NCBI GenBank assembly: GCA_013285465.1
Contig: CP053449.1
Location: 318,870 to 382,869, forward strand
Length of the DNA: 64,000 nucleotides
Source of the DNA: Pseudomonadota bacterium
GTDB taxonomy: Bacteria > Pseudomonadota > Alphaproteobacteria > Micavibrionales > CSBR16-224
Direction: 5' to 3'
In this document: positions 18,045-25,957 of the stretch, in pieces
Numbering within the stretch: the first letter of the stretch is position 1
Layout: each line of letters starts with the position of its first letter
Notes under the pieces: model-generated
Told to the model about the DNA's origin: nothing
Seen by the model: the letters and a program-made list of their open reading frames with translations, nothing else
The model's database searches: none
Translations under genes and position numbers: made by a program

Positions 18045-19130
18045 TTATATCGCCAAGCCTGTATCGCCGTCAAGGGCGGAAAGCAGATCGCTGTCGCGCG
18101 TTTTCGGCGCATCAAGACCCAGATGGCGGTAACCTTTATCAGCAATCACCCGTCCGCGCGGTGTGCGCTGGATAAAACCCTGTTGCAGCAGGAAGGGTTC
18201 AATGACTTCCTCGATCACATCACGCTGTTCGGACAGGGCAGCGGAGAGCGTATCGGCGCCGACCGGGCCGCCGCCGTAAAAATCGACGATACACTGCATA
18301 TAGCGGCGGTCCATACCGTCCAGACCTTCATGATCGACATCCATCTGCGACAATGCGGCATCAGCCTCTTTCTTGCCGATAACGGTTTTACCGCCGCTGC
18401 TAACCAGCGCGAAATCACGCACACGGCGGGTCAGGCGTACGGCAATCCGCGGTGTACCGCGACTGCGGCGGGCGATTTCAAACGCGCCGTCTTCGCTGAT
18501 TTCGGTATCCAGCAGAGCGGCATTGCGCAGGACAATCTGTTTGAGATGTTCCGCACCGTAAAATTCCAGACGCAGCGGAATGCCGAAACGCTCACGCAAG
18601 GGGGTGGTTAAAAGGCCGCTGCGTGTTGTGGCGGCAACCAGCGTAAAAGGCGGCAGGTCAATTCTGACCGTGCGGGCGGCAGGGCCTTCACCGATAATCA
18701 GGTCAAGATGCCCGTCTTCCATCGCAGGGTAGAGAATTTCTTCAACGGCGGAGCTGAGGCGGTGGATTTCATCAATGAATAACACATCATGCGGCTGCAG
18801 ATTGGTCAGAATGGCGGCAAGGTCGCCGGATTTGCTGATAACAGGGCCTGCGGTGCCGCGAAAGCCGACGCCAAGCTCGCGGCTGATAATTTGTGCCAAT
18901 GTGGTTTTCCCCAGACCGGGCGGGCCGGAAAACAGCACATGATCCATCGGTTCACCACGCTGTTTGGCCGCTGCGATAAAGACGTTCAGATTTTTGCGCA
19001 AATCATCTTGTCCGATAAATTCGGTCAGGGCGAGTGGGCGGTTGGCCATGCCTTTGGCGCTGTTATTTTCCATCAACCCGTCTTCTGCGGTTTTTTGCGG
19101 GCTGATGCTGCGTTCGGGCTGTGTATTCAT
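18045..19130 (-). CDS. ruvB: Holliday junction branch migration ATPase RuvB
   Basis: RuvB is the hexameric AAA+ motor that drives branch migration together with RuvA. Walker A is '[12 protein letters not shown]', Walker B 'LFIDEIHRL', sensor 1 '[10 protein letters not shown]', and the winged-helix C-terminus reads '[13 protein letters not shown]'. The 361 residues include an N-terminal extension of about 20 residues. The ATG at 19130 has AGGACA upstream. It is the third gene of a ruvC-ruvA-ruvB group. Confidence 0.98.
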   Translation of the reverse strand: MNTQPERSISPQKTAEDGLMENNSAKGMANRPLALTEFIGQDDLRKNLNVFIAAAKQRGEPMDHVLFSGPPGLGKTTLAQIISRELGVGFRGTAGPVISKSGDLAAILTNLQPHDVLFIDEIHRLSSAVEEILYPAMEDGHLDLIIGEGPAARTVRIDLPPFTLVAATTRSGLLTTPLRERFGIPLRLEFYGAEHLKQIVLRNAALLDTEISEDGAFEIARRSRGTPRIAVRLTRRVRDFALVSSGGKTVIGKKEADAALSQMDVDHEGLDGMDRRYMQCIVDFYGGGPVGADTLSAALSEQRDVIEEVIEPFLLQQGFIQRTPRGRVIADKGYRHLGLDAPKTRDSDLLSALDGDTGLAI

Positions 19131-19154
19131 ATGTTTGTCCTGTCTTTTTTTAAA

Positions 19155-19784
19155 TTAGACGGCGATGCTGAGAGATTTCAGCCCGTACCCGATCAGTTCT
19201 TCCAATGTGGCTTCTGCGCCAAGCGCGCCGCTTGCCTCGGATACGGCGCGGAAAGCATCGCTGCGTCCGTAACCCAGATTAACCAGAGCGGAAACGGCAT
19301 CTTGCGCATGAGATGATTTTTGCGCAGGCAACGGACTTCCGGCTTTTGCGGCGGGTGCGGCTTTTGTACCGCCCAGATCAAAATTGGCAACCTTGTCTTT
19401 CAATTCGGTGATGATACGTGTTGCCAGTTTCGGGCCGACACCGTCGGCGCGGCTGAAGACGGTTTTATCCTGCGCGGCTATCGCCAGCGGCAGTTGTTCG
19501 GGCGGGGAAACGGACAGAATTGCCAGTGCAACACGAGCCCCAACGCCTTGAACGGTGCAAAGCTGTTTGAACCAGTCTTTTTCTTCCTGATCAATAAAAC
19601 CGTACAGGCTGATATTGTCTTCACGGACATTGGTCTCAATCAGCAATGTGATGAATTCTCCCATACTGCCCAGATGTGACAATGTGCGTGACGAGGCCGA
19701 GACCAGATAGCCGACGCCGTTCACATCAATAATCATGTCATTCAGTCCGATATGGGCGATTTTTCCCGAAAGCCGTGCGATCAT
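19155..19784 (-). CDS. ruvA: Holliday junction DNA helicase subunit RuvA
   Basis: RuvA binds four-way junctions and loads RuvB. The N-terminal OB fold ('MIARLSGKIAHIG'), the tandem helix-hairpin-helix region ('VQGVGARVALAIL', 'ADGVGPKLATRIITEL') and the C-terminal RuvB-binding domain ('DAVSALVNLGYGRSDAFRAV') are in order. The 209 residues are normal. Its start overlaps the ruvC stop by four bases. Confidence 0.97.
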   Translation of the reverse strand: MIARLSGKIAHIGLNDMIIDVNGVGYLVSASSRTLSHLGSMGEFITLLIETNVREDNISLYGFIDQEEKDWFKQLCTVQGVGARVALAILSVSPPEQLPLAIAAQDKTVFSRADGVGPKLATRIITELKDKVANFDLGGTKAAPAAKAGSPLPAQKSSHAQDAVSALVNLGYGRSDAFRAVSEASGALGAEATLEELIGYGLKSLSIAV

Positions 19785-20284
19785 TTTAAAACTCTTCCTT
19801 GCGTGTAAAGGGCAGCGGTGCTGCCGTGATGGGCGTGACAGACGGCAACGGCAAGCGCATCCGCCGCATCCTCCGATTTGATTTCAATACCGGGCAGCAG
19901 CGTGCCGATCATCATCTGTACCTGTCCTTTTGCGGCATGGCCTGTGCCGACCAGTGATTTTTTCACCAGATTGGCGGCATATTCCGCGACATCCAATCCG
20001 GCCTCTGCCGGGGCAAGGAAACAGGCGCCGCGTGCCATGCCAAGCTTTAAGGTTGAGGCACCGTTCTTATTGACAAAAACTTCTTCAATCGCCGCCTGTT
20101 CGGGGGCATGTTCACGGATAACGCGGACAAGCCCTTCGCGGATTGCCAATAGACGCTGAGAGAGCGGCAGTGACGGGGAAGGGGAAATCACGCCATGCGC
20201 GATATGGGATAAATGCCCGCTTTGAAAACGGATGATACCCCATCCGGTATGGCGCAGGCCGGGGTCTATGCCGAGAATTCGCAT
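19781..20284 (-). CDS. ruvC: Holliday junction resolvase RuvC
   Basis: RuvC cleaves Holliday junctions. The first catalytic Asp lies in 'GIDPGLRHTGWG' (Asp7), the Glu in 'AAIEEVFVNKN', and the C-terminal acidic pair in 'KSEDAADALAVAVCHAHH'. The 167 residues match the family. It follows yebC by 46 bp and couples to ruvA by an ATGA overlap; yebC-ruvC-ruvA-ruvB is a common order in Proteobacteria. Confidence 0.97.
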   Translation of the reverse strand: MRILGIDPGLRHTGWGIIRFQSGHLSHIAHGVISPSPSLPLSQRLLAIREGLVRVIREHAPEQAAIEEVFVNKNGASTLKLGMARGACFLAPAEAGLDVAEYAANLVKKSLVGTGHAAKGQVQMMIGTLLPGIEIKSEDAADALAVAVCHAHHGSTAALYTQGRVLK

Positions 20285-20330
20285 GGCTTCGCTTCCTAAA
20301 GATATTATAAGGCGGCCGTTCTTATAATTA

Positions 20331-21089
20331 TTATCCGGCAGCCATCAGTTTTTCCATGATCGCATCATCAATTTCAAAATTTGCGGATACGGATTGCACA
20401 TCATCGCTGTCTTCCAGCGCATCGATCAGTTTCAGCAGCGTTGCGGCCTGCGCTTCGCTCAGGGAGACGGTATTTTGCGGCAGCCATGTCAGCCCCGCCG
20501 ATTCCGGCGCACCGAGTTTTTCCTCCAGCGCATCGCGTGCGGCGGCAAAACCGTCGGGCGCGGTGGTGATTTCATAAAATTCGCCGTCATTATCGACATT
20601 GGCTGCGCCGGCTTCGACGGCGATTTCAAACATCTGGTCTTCTTCGGCGGCGGCAAGGGGGTAAGTAATCAACCCGACACGGTCAAACATAAAATTCACG
20701 GATCCGGTTTCGCCAAGCGCTCCGCCGTTTTTGCTGAAGGCGGTGCGCACTTCGGAGGCGGTACGGTTGCGGTTGTCAGTCAGCGCATCAACGATAATGG
20801 CCACGCCGCCCGGCCCGTAGCCTTCATAGCGGATATCTTCGTAATTATTGGCATCGTCGCCGCCGGGGCTGCCGCTTTTAACGGCGCGGGCAATGCGGTC
20901 ATTGGGCATATTGGCCGATTTTGCCGCAGAAATTGCTGCGCGCAGCCGCGGGTTCATGTCAGGGTCGGGCATACCCAGCTTTGCGGCGACGGTAATTTCC
21001 CGCGCCAGTTTATTGAACGCCTTGGCGCGTTTTTTGTCCTGTGCGCCTTTACGGTGCTGAATATTTTTGAATTTGGAATGTCCGGCCAT
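20331..21089 (-). CDS. yebC: YebC/PmpR family protein (TACO1-like)
   Basis: A full YebC-family protein of 252 residues, starting with the strictly conserved '[20 protein letters not shown]' and continuing with '[13 protein letters not shown]' and '[19 protein letters not shown]'. Members act as transcription regulators or as factors that help ribosomes through proline stretches. It is the first gene of the minus-strand train and faces a divergent outer-membrane protein gene across 174 bp, which must hold its promoter. One point of interest is that PleD in this window carries a long polyproline-rich tail, a sequence type that can stall ribosomes; any link is speculation. Confidence 0.97.
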   Translation of the reverse strand: MAGHSKFKNIQHRKGAQDKKRAKAFNKLAREITVAAKLGMPDPDMNPRLRAAISAAKSANMPNDRIARAVKSGSPGGDDANNYEDIRYEGYGPGGVAIIVDALTDNRNRTASEVRTAFSKNGGALGETGSVNFMFDRVGLITYPLAAAEEDQMFEIAVEAGAANVDNDGEFYEITTAPDGFAAARDALEEKLGAPESAGLTWLPQNTVSLSEAQAATLLKLIDALEDSDDVQSVSANFEIDDAIMEKLMAAG

Positions 21090-21236
21090 TTTTTTACTTT
21101 TTAGAACTTGTTTGAGGGTTTTAATACGCGCCTATCATAGCATTCCTGCGGCAGGACGGGCAAGGCTGAAAATATTCGCATATAGAAGAACGGGAGGGCT
21201 TGTATAAAATTTTTGTCTGCGCCATAATGATGAAAG

Positions 21237-21251
21237 TTAAGAAATAGTTAA
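21237..21251. promoter_or_regulatory. CtrA-type binding site, TTAA-N7-TTAA
   Basis: TTAA at 21237-21240 and TTAA at 21248-21251 are seven bases apart. The box ends 12 bp before the start codon of the PagL-like gene, so it would overlap the transcription start or leader and act as a repressor site there. It could also serve the divergent yebC promoter. Confidence 0.55.
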
Positions 21252-21263
21252 CGTGAAAATAAT

Positions 21264-22061
21264 ATGAGCCTGCGCAGGAAAAATAAAACATCCGTCTTCC
21301 GCACCGGTCTCGTCTGCGCTGCGGCGTTGACGGTCTTTTTGGCGGGTGCTCCCGTTTTTGCGGACGGTATGCCGCCCGGCTATACGGAAGAGATGACGCC
21401 GCTGGATCGCGCTTTGATGGATATCAACGGTATTGAGCCGGATGGCGATAATACGCCGGTGCCGCTGACGCCGCAGGAGAAGAAAGTCGAACCCGTACAG
21501 GCAACGCCGCCTGCGCCGGAAGCCGATGCAACAGCTGAAAAAGCACCTGTCCCACAAACCGCCGCGCCGGAAAACCGGATCGTGCAGGTACAGGAAGGCA
21601 CGTCCTTCTTTGGCCTTAGCCTGGGTGTTTATGATGCCTTTACCAATGGTCAATTGGCGGGCGCGTTTAATTTTGAATTCCAGCCCGGTGTACGCATTAT
21701 CGGTAAATTGCAGCCAATCTTCGGTGCGATGCTGGCCTCCAACGGTGCGATGTTCGGTTATGCCGGTGTCGGTCTGCCGCTGGATATGACGGAAAAAATC
21801 TTCTTTATGCCGTCGCTGGCTGTCGGTGCCTATAAAGACGGCGCAGGCGTTGATCTGAAAAAGACGATTGCCTACCGCCTTGGCGCGGAGATCGGTACGA
21901 AACTGGCCAATGGCGCGCGGCTTAGCCTTGATGCGCACATGATTACCAATGGCAGATCGTTGAATCACAACGACCGCACTGAATTCATCGGCATCAAATA
22001 CACGATGCCGCTCCAAAATTTCGGCAAGAAGAAAAAGCAAAAGCTGGAACGCCCTTATTAA
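21264..22061 (+). CDS. Outer-membrane protein, PagL (lipid A 3-O-deacylase)-like barrel
   Basis: A 265-residue exported protein. A basic start and hydrophobic stretch (residues 12-31) end at a likely signal-peptidase site after Val-Phe-Ala. A Pro/Glu-rich linker of about 80 residues follows, then about 150 residues of alternating polar/apolar strands typical of a small outer-membrane barrel. The last strands resemble PagL-type lipid A deacylases: '.N...ND..E....KY.MPL' at the C-terminus. PagL enzymes use a His-x-Ser dyad just before the Asn; here I read His-Met-Ile-Thr-Asn, so the catalytic pair seems shifted or lost. It may be an inactive relative or a structural barrel. A CtrA-type box sits directly upstream, and a terminator follows. 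Confidence 0.6.
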   Translation: MSLRRKNKTSVFRTGLVCAAALTVFLAGAPVFADGMPPGYTEEMTPLDRALMDINGIEPDGDNTPVPLTPQEKKVEPVQATPPAPEADATAEKAPVPQTAAPENRIVQVQEGTSFFGLSLGVYDAFTNGQLAGAFNFEFQPGVRIIGKLQPIFGAMLASNGAMFGYAGVGLPLDMTEKIFFMPSLAVGAYKDGAGVDLKKTIAYRLGAEIGTKLANGARLSLDAHMITNGRSLNHNDRTEFIGIKYTMPLQNFGKKKKQKLERPY

Positions 22062-22115
22062 TCGTTCACTCTGTGACGCGTAGCTGATTGTCTTTGAAGA
22101 ATATTCCGCAGATGT

Positions 22116-22150
22116 AAAAAAACGCCCCCGTTTTGCGAGGGCGTTTTTCA
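22116..22150. terminator. Bidirectional Rho-independent terminator
   Basis: A GC-rich stem (ACGCCC with GGGCGT, extended by flanking A and T runs) surrounds a CCGTTTTGCGA loop, with an A run on the left and TTTTT on the right. It lies between two convergent genes, the PagL-like gene and ppiC, so it can end both. Confidence 0.9.
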
Positions 22151-22168
22151 ATAGCTGTGCTGCGCTGT

Positions 22169-23026
22169 TTAGTTCAGCGGCTCACCGTCAAAGGTGAAGC
22201 GTTTGATCTCAGCGGTTTTGCGCAGATTTTGCACATATTGTTCCAGCACTTTCTGGCCCAGCTTGCCTTTGATCTGGTCGGCAACGTCTTCCAGTTTCGG
22301 TGCGGCGCGTTTGCGCAGATCTTCGGCCTTTACGATATGCCAGCCGAATTGTGTTTTAATCGGCTCTTTTGAATAAGCGCCTTTTTTTAGGGCAAATGCG
22401 GCTGTGCTGAATTCGGGAACCATTTCCTCTTTGGTGAAGTAACCCAGATCGCCGCCATTGGCTGCGCCGGGGTCTTTGGAATGTTCTTTTGCCAGCTCTG
22501 CAAAATCGCCGCCGGCATCCAGCTGTTTGATCAGCTCGACAGCCTTATCCTTGGATTCAACCAGAATATGACGGGCATGCATTTCCATTTTATCGCCCAG
22601 CTCTTTTTTCAGCTTGGCATATTCGGCTTTCACCTCTTTGTCGCTGACGCCTGACTTCACCTTGCGCTCAAGATAAACCGCTTTCAGAATCTGGTCATGG
22701 GCGCTGGCCAGACGTTCTTTCACTTCGGGGTCGTTATCCAGTTTCGCTTTTGATACTTCCGCTTTCAGCAGGCGGTCTGTAATCATCTGGTCAATCAGCA
22801 TCGGGAAAATCTGCTCAGCTGAAACCGGCATATTCGGCGGCAGGTCTTTCATAATATGCATGACGTCGCTGCGCTTGATTTCGTCACCATTGACGATGGC
22901 AACAGTCGGGTTTTCTTTGCCGGCATCCGCTTTTTCGGCGGAGGCGTGATGGGCGGTAAAAGCAAGGCCCAGAACCGCAACGGAAAAAATGGCGGCAAAG
23001 GTAAAGCGTTTGATACGTGCTGACAT
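22169..23026 (-). CDS. Periplasmic PpiC-type peptidyl-prolyl isomerase
   Basis: A 285-residue parvulin-type foldase. An N-terminal signal peptide (hydrophobic residues about 9-28, Ala-Ser-Ala cleavage site) is followed by a SurA_N-like helical region. A rotamase domain then runs from about residue 147 to 240, with 'ARHILVESKDKAVELI', 'HSKDPGAANGGDLGYF' and 'TQFGWHIVKAED'. A C-terminal helix completes the chaperone part. It probably helps fold exported proteins in the periplasm. AAGGAG precedes the ATG at 23026. It is divergent from secA, a suggestive pairing since SecA delivers its clients. Confidence 0.93.
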   Translation of the reverse strand: MSARIKRFTFAAIFSVAVLGLAFTAHHASAEKADAGKENPTVAIVNGDEIKRSDVMHIMKDLPPNMPVSAEQIFPMLIDQMITDRLLKAEVSKAKLDNDPEVKERLASAHDQILKAVYLERKVKSGVSDKEVKAEYAKLKKELGDKMEMHARHILVESKDKAVELIKQLDAGGDFAELAKEHSKDPGAANGGDLGYFTKEEMVPEFSTAAFALKKGAYSKEPIKTQFGWHIVKAEDLRKRAAPKLEDVADQIKGKLGQKVLEQYVQNLRKTAEIKRFTFDGEPLN

Positions 23027-23060
23027 AAGACTTCTCCTTAAAAATTCTTGTCTTTATGGG

Positions 23061-23078
23061 ATTAATGCAGACATTAAT
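23061..23078. promoter_or_regulatory. Operator-like palindrome between ppiC and secA
   Basis: ATTAATG and CATTAAT form a perfect 7-bp inverted repeat around CAGA in the 166-bp divergent region. It lies 35 bp upstream of the ppiC start and about 115 bp upstream of secA. It could be an operator; the spacing between its TTAA cores is eight bases, so it is not a standard CtrA box. Confidence 0.35.
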
Positions 23079-23192
23079 GGCAGGGTTTTACGGCAATTGC
23101 AAGGGAGAATTTTGCGCGATAATGAGAGAGTAAATGCTTGTAACGCGCGGCTTGGAGGTGTATAAAACACAGATATACAGGATGATGATGAT

Positions 23193-25922
23193 ATGAGGAA
23201 GTTTATCGATATGTTTGGCGCACTCGCTTACAAAATTTTCGGCAGCAGTAATGACCGCGCTTTGCGCAGCTTGCACAAGCCCGTGGATCAGATCAACAGC
23301 CTTGAACCCGAGATGGAAAAACTCTCGGATGAGGAACTGAAAGCCCAGACGGCAAAGCTGAAGAAAAAGCTGGAAGACGGCGCAACGCTGGATGATATTC
23401 TGCCGGAAGCTTTTGCAACGGTGCGCGAGGCCGCGAAGCGCGCGATTAATCACCGCCCCTTTGATGTCCAGTTGATGGGCGGTATCGTTCTGCACCAGGG
23501 TAAGATCGCCGAGATGCGCACGGGTGAGGGTAAAACCCTTGTGGCCACGCTTCCCTCTTATCTGCACGCGCTGACCGGAAAAGGCGCGCATGTCGTGACC
23601 GTGAATGATTATCTGGCACATCGTGATGCGGATTGGATGCGCCCGGTTTTTGCTGCGCTGGATATGACGGTCGGCTCCATTGTTGCCAATCTCTCTGACG
23701 CCGAGCGCCGTGCGGCTTATAATTGCGACATCACTTACGGAACCAATAACGAATTCGGCTTTGATTATCTGCGCGATAATATGAAGATGCGTCTGGAAGA
23801 TATGGTGCAGCGCGAATTTAATTTCGCCCTTGTCGATGAGGTCGACTCGATCCTGATTGATGAGGCGCGGACGCCGCTGATTATTTCCGGTGCGGTCGAA
23901 GATGTCGCAGAGCTATATATTGCGGTGGATAAAATTATCCCGCATATGGTGAAAGAAGATTACGAGATTGATGAAAAAGTCAAAAACCTGACCATGACCG
24001 AACAGGGGATCGATCATGTGGAAGAGCTGCTGCGCGATGCGGGGCTATTGACCGATGGTAATCTGTATGACCCGCAGAATGTCAGCCTTGTTCACCATGT
24101 GAATCAGGCATTGCGTGCGCATAAGCTGTTCAACCATGATGACCATTATATTGTGAAAGACGGCGAAGTTGTGCTGATCGATGAATTCACAGGCCGCATG
24201 ATGGATGGCCGCCGCCTGTCCGAAGGTCTGCATCAGGCGATTGAAGCCAAGGAAGGCGTGCATGTTCAGAATGAGAATCAGGTTCTGGCCTCCATTACCT
24301 TCCAGAATTATTTCCGCCTTTATCCGACCCTGTCCGGTATGACCGGTACGGCTATGACCGAGGCGGCGGAATTTGAAGATATTTACGGGCTGCAAGTCGT
24401 CGACATCCCGACCAATCTGCCGCAGGTGCGTATCGATCACCATGACGAGATTTACCGTACGGCGGAAGAAAAATACGAAGCCATCGTAGAGGTGATTGCT
24501 GATTGTTACGACCGCCGACAGCCTGTTCTGGTTGGTACGACCTCAATCGAGCGCTCGGAATTCCTGTCAAAAACACTGAAAAAGGCCAAAATACCGCATA
24601 ATGTCCTGAATGCCCGCTATCACGAACAGGAGGCGCATATTATCTCCAAAGCCGGTGAGCCGGGCGCCGTCACGATTGCCACCAATATGGCCGGTCGCGG
24701 AACGGATATTAAACTGGGCGGCAATTTTGATATGCGCTGCGAAGATGAAATTCCGGAAGATGCGGATGATCTGAAGCGCAAGAAAATCAAAGACAAAATC
24801 CGCGCGGAAATTGACGAGGCGGCAATCCGCGTCAAGGAACAGGGCGGCTTATATGTGGTCGGTACTGAGCGGCATGAATCCCGCCGGATTGATAACCAGC
24901 TCCGCGGACGTTCCGGCCGTCAGGGTGACCCCGGTGCCAGTAAATTCTTTATCTCGCTGGAAGATGATCTGATGCGGATTTTCGGCTCCGAACGTATGGA
25001 TGTTTTTCTGCGCAAAATGGGCTTGCCGCACGGGCAGCCGATTGTACATCCGCTGATTAATAAATCGCTGGAACGCGCACAGAAAAAAGTCGAGGCACAG
25101 CATTACGATATCCGTAAAAACCTGCTGAAATTCGATAATGTGATGAATGACCAGCGTAAAGTCATTTACGAACAGCGCAAGGAAGTCATGTCATCGGATG
25201 ATGTTTCCGATATCGTGCGCGATATGCGGCATGAACTGATCGAAGATCTTGTTGCGACACATATGCCGCCGGGAACTTATGCCGAACATTGGAATGTCGA
25301 GACGCTAAAACATGAAGCACTTCGTCTGCTGGGGCTGGATGAACCGCTGGAGGAATGGGCAAAGGAAGAAGGGATTGCACAGGAAGAAATTCTTGAAAAG
25401 CTGACCGACCATTCCGACAAACGTATGGCGGAAAAAGCGGCCAGCTTTACGCCTCCGGTGATGCGTATGGTGGAAAAAAGCGTCTTGCTGCAATTGCTGG
25501 ATCAAAGCTGGCGCGACCATTTGCAAAATCTGGAACATCTGCGTCAGGGAATTTTCCTGCGCGCCTATGGCCAGAAAGACCCGCTGAACGAATATAAATC
25601 CGAAGCCTTTGCGATGTTCGAGGAAATGCTCGACCATATGCGTGAGAATGTTACGATGGCGTTGAGTCTGATCGAGGCCGGTCCGGAATCGCGTATTCCG
25701 CCGATGCCGTCCAGCGGTACGATCCGCACGATGGAAGGCCGCGGCGAGGGCTTGATGCCGGAACAGGGAAGAAACGACAGTGACGGCGATGCGGCAGGCA
25801 CTTACGTGAAGCCCGAATTTGATGCGAATGACCCGACAACATGGGAAGATACCCCGCGTAACGCGCCTTGTCCTTGCGGCAGCAAGCTGAAATACAAACA
25901 TTGCCACGGCAAGAAAAAGTAA
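23193..25922 (+). CDS. secA: Preprotein translocase ATPase SecA
   Basis: SecA drives proteins through the SecYEG channel. The 909 residues carry NBD1 with Walker A 'MRTGEGKT' and '[16 protein letters not shown]', the preprotein cross-linking domain, NBD2 ('[13 protein letters not shown]', '[12 protein letters not shown]'), the helical scaffold and wing domains, and a C-terminal SEC-C zinc motif (CPCGS...KHCHG) for SecB and lipid binding. The start ATG at 23193 has AGGAT upstream. It is followed after 35 bp by the ALDH gene on the same strand. Confidence 0.99.
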   Translation: MRKFIDMFGALAYKIFGSSNDRALRSLHKPVDQINSLEPEMEKLSDEELKAQTAKLKKKLEDGATLDDILPEAFATVREAAKRAINHRPFDVQLMGGIVLHQGKIAEMRTGEGKTLVATLPSYLHALTGKGAHVVTVNDYLAHRDADWMRPVFAALDMTVGSIVANLSDAERRAAYNCDITYGTNNEFGFDYLRDNMKMRLEDMVQREFNFALVDEVDSILIDEARTPLIISGAVEDVAELYIAVDKIIPHMVKEDYEIDEKVKNLTMTEQGIDHVEELLRDAGLLTDGNLYDPQNVSLVHHVNQALRAHKLFNHDDHYIVKDGEVVLIDEFTGRMMDGRRLSEGLHQAIEAKEGVHVQNENQVLASITFQNYFRLYPTLSGMTGTAMTEAAEFEDIYGLQVVDIPTNLPQVRIDHHDEIYRTAEEKYEAIVEVIADCYDRRQPVLVGTTSIERSEFLSKTLKKAKIPHNVLNARYHEQEAHIISKAGEPGAVTIATNMAGRGTDIKLGGNFDMRCEDEIPEDADDLKRKKIKDKIRAEIDEAAIRVKEQGGLYVVGTERHESRRIDNQLRGRSGRQGDPGASKFFISLEDDLMRIFGSERMDVFLRKMGLPHGQPIVHPLINKSLERAQKKVEAQHYDIRKNLLKFDNVMNDQRKVIYEQRKEVMSSDDVSDIVRDMRHELIEDLVATHMPPGTYAEHWNVETLKHEALRLLGLDEPLEEWAKEEGIAQEEILEKLTDHSDKRMAEKAASFTPPVMRMVEKSVLLQLLDQSWRDHLQNLEHLRQGIFLRAYGQKDPLNEYKSEAFAMFEEMLDHMRENVTMALSLIEAGPESRIPPMPSSGTIRTMEGRGEGLMPEQGRNDSDGDAAGTYVKPEFDANDPTTWEDTPRNAPCPCGSKLKYKHCHGKKK

Positions 25923-25957
25923 TTTTTTAAGAGACATATTTTAAAAAGGAGCAGAAC

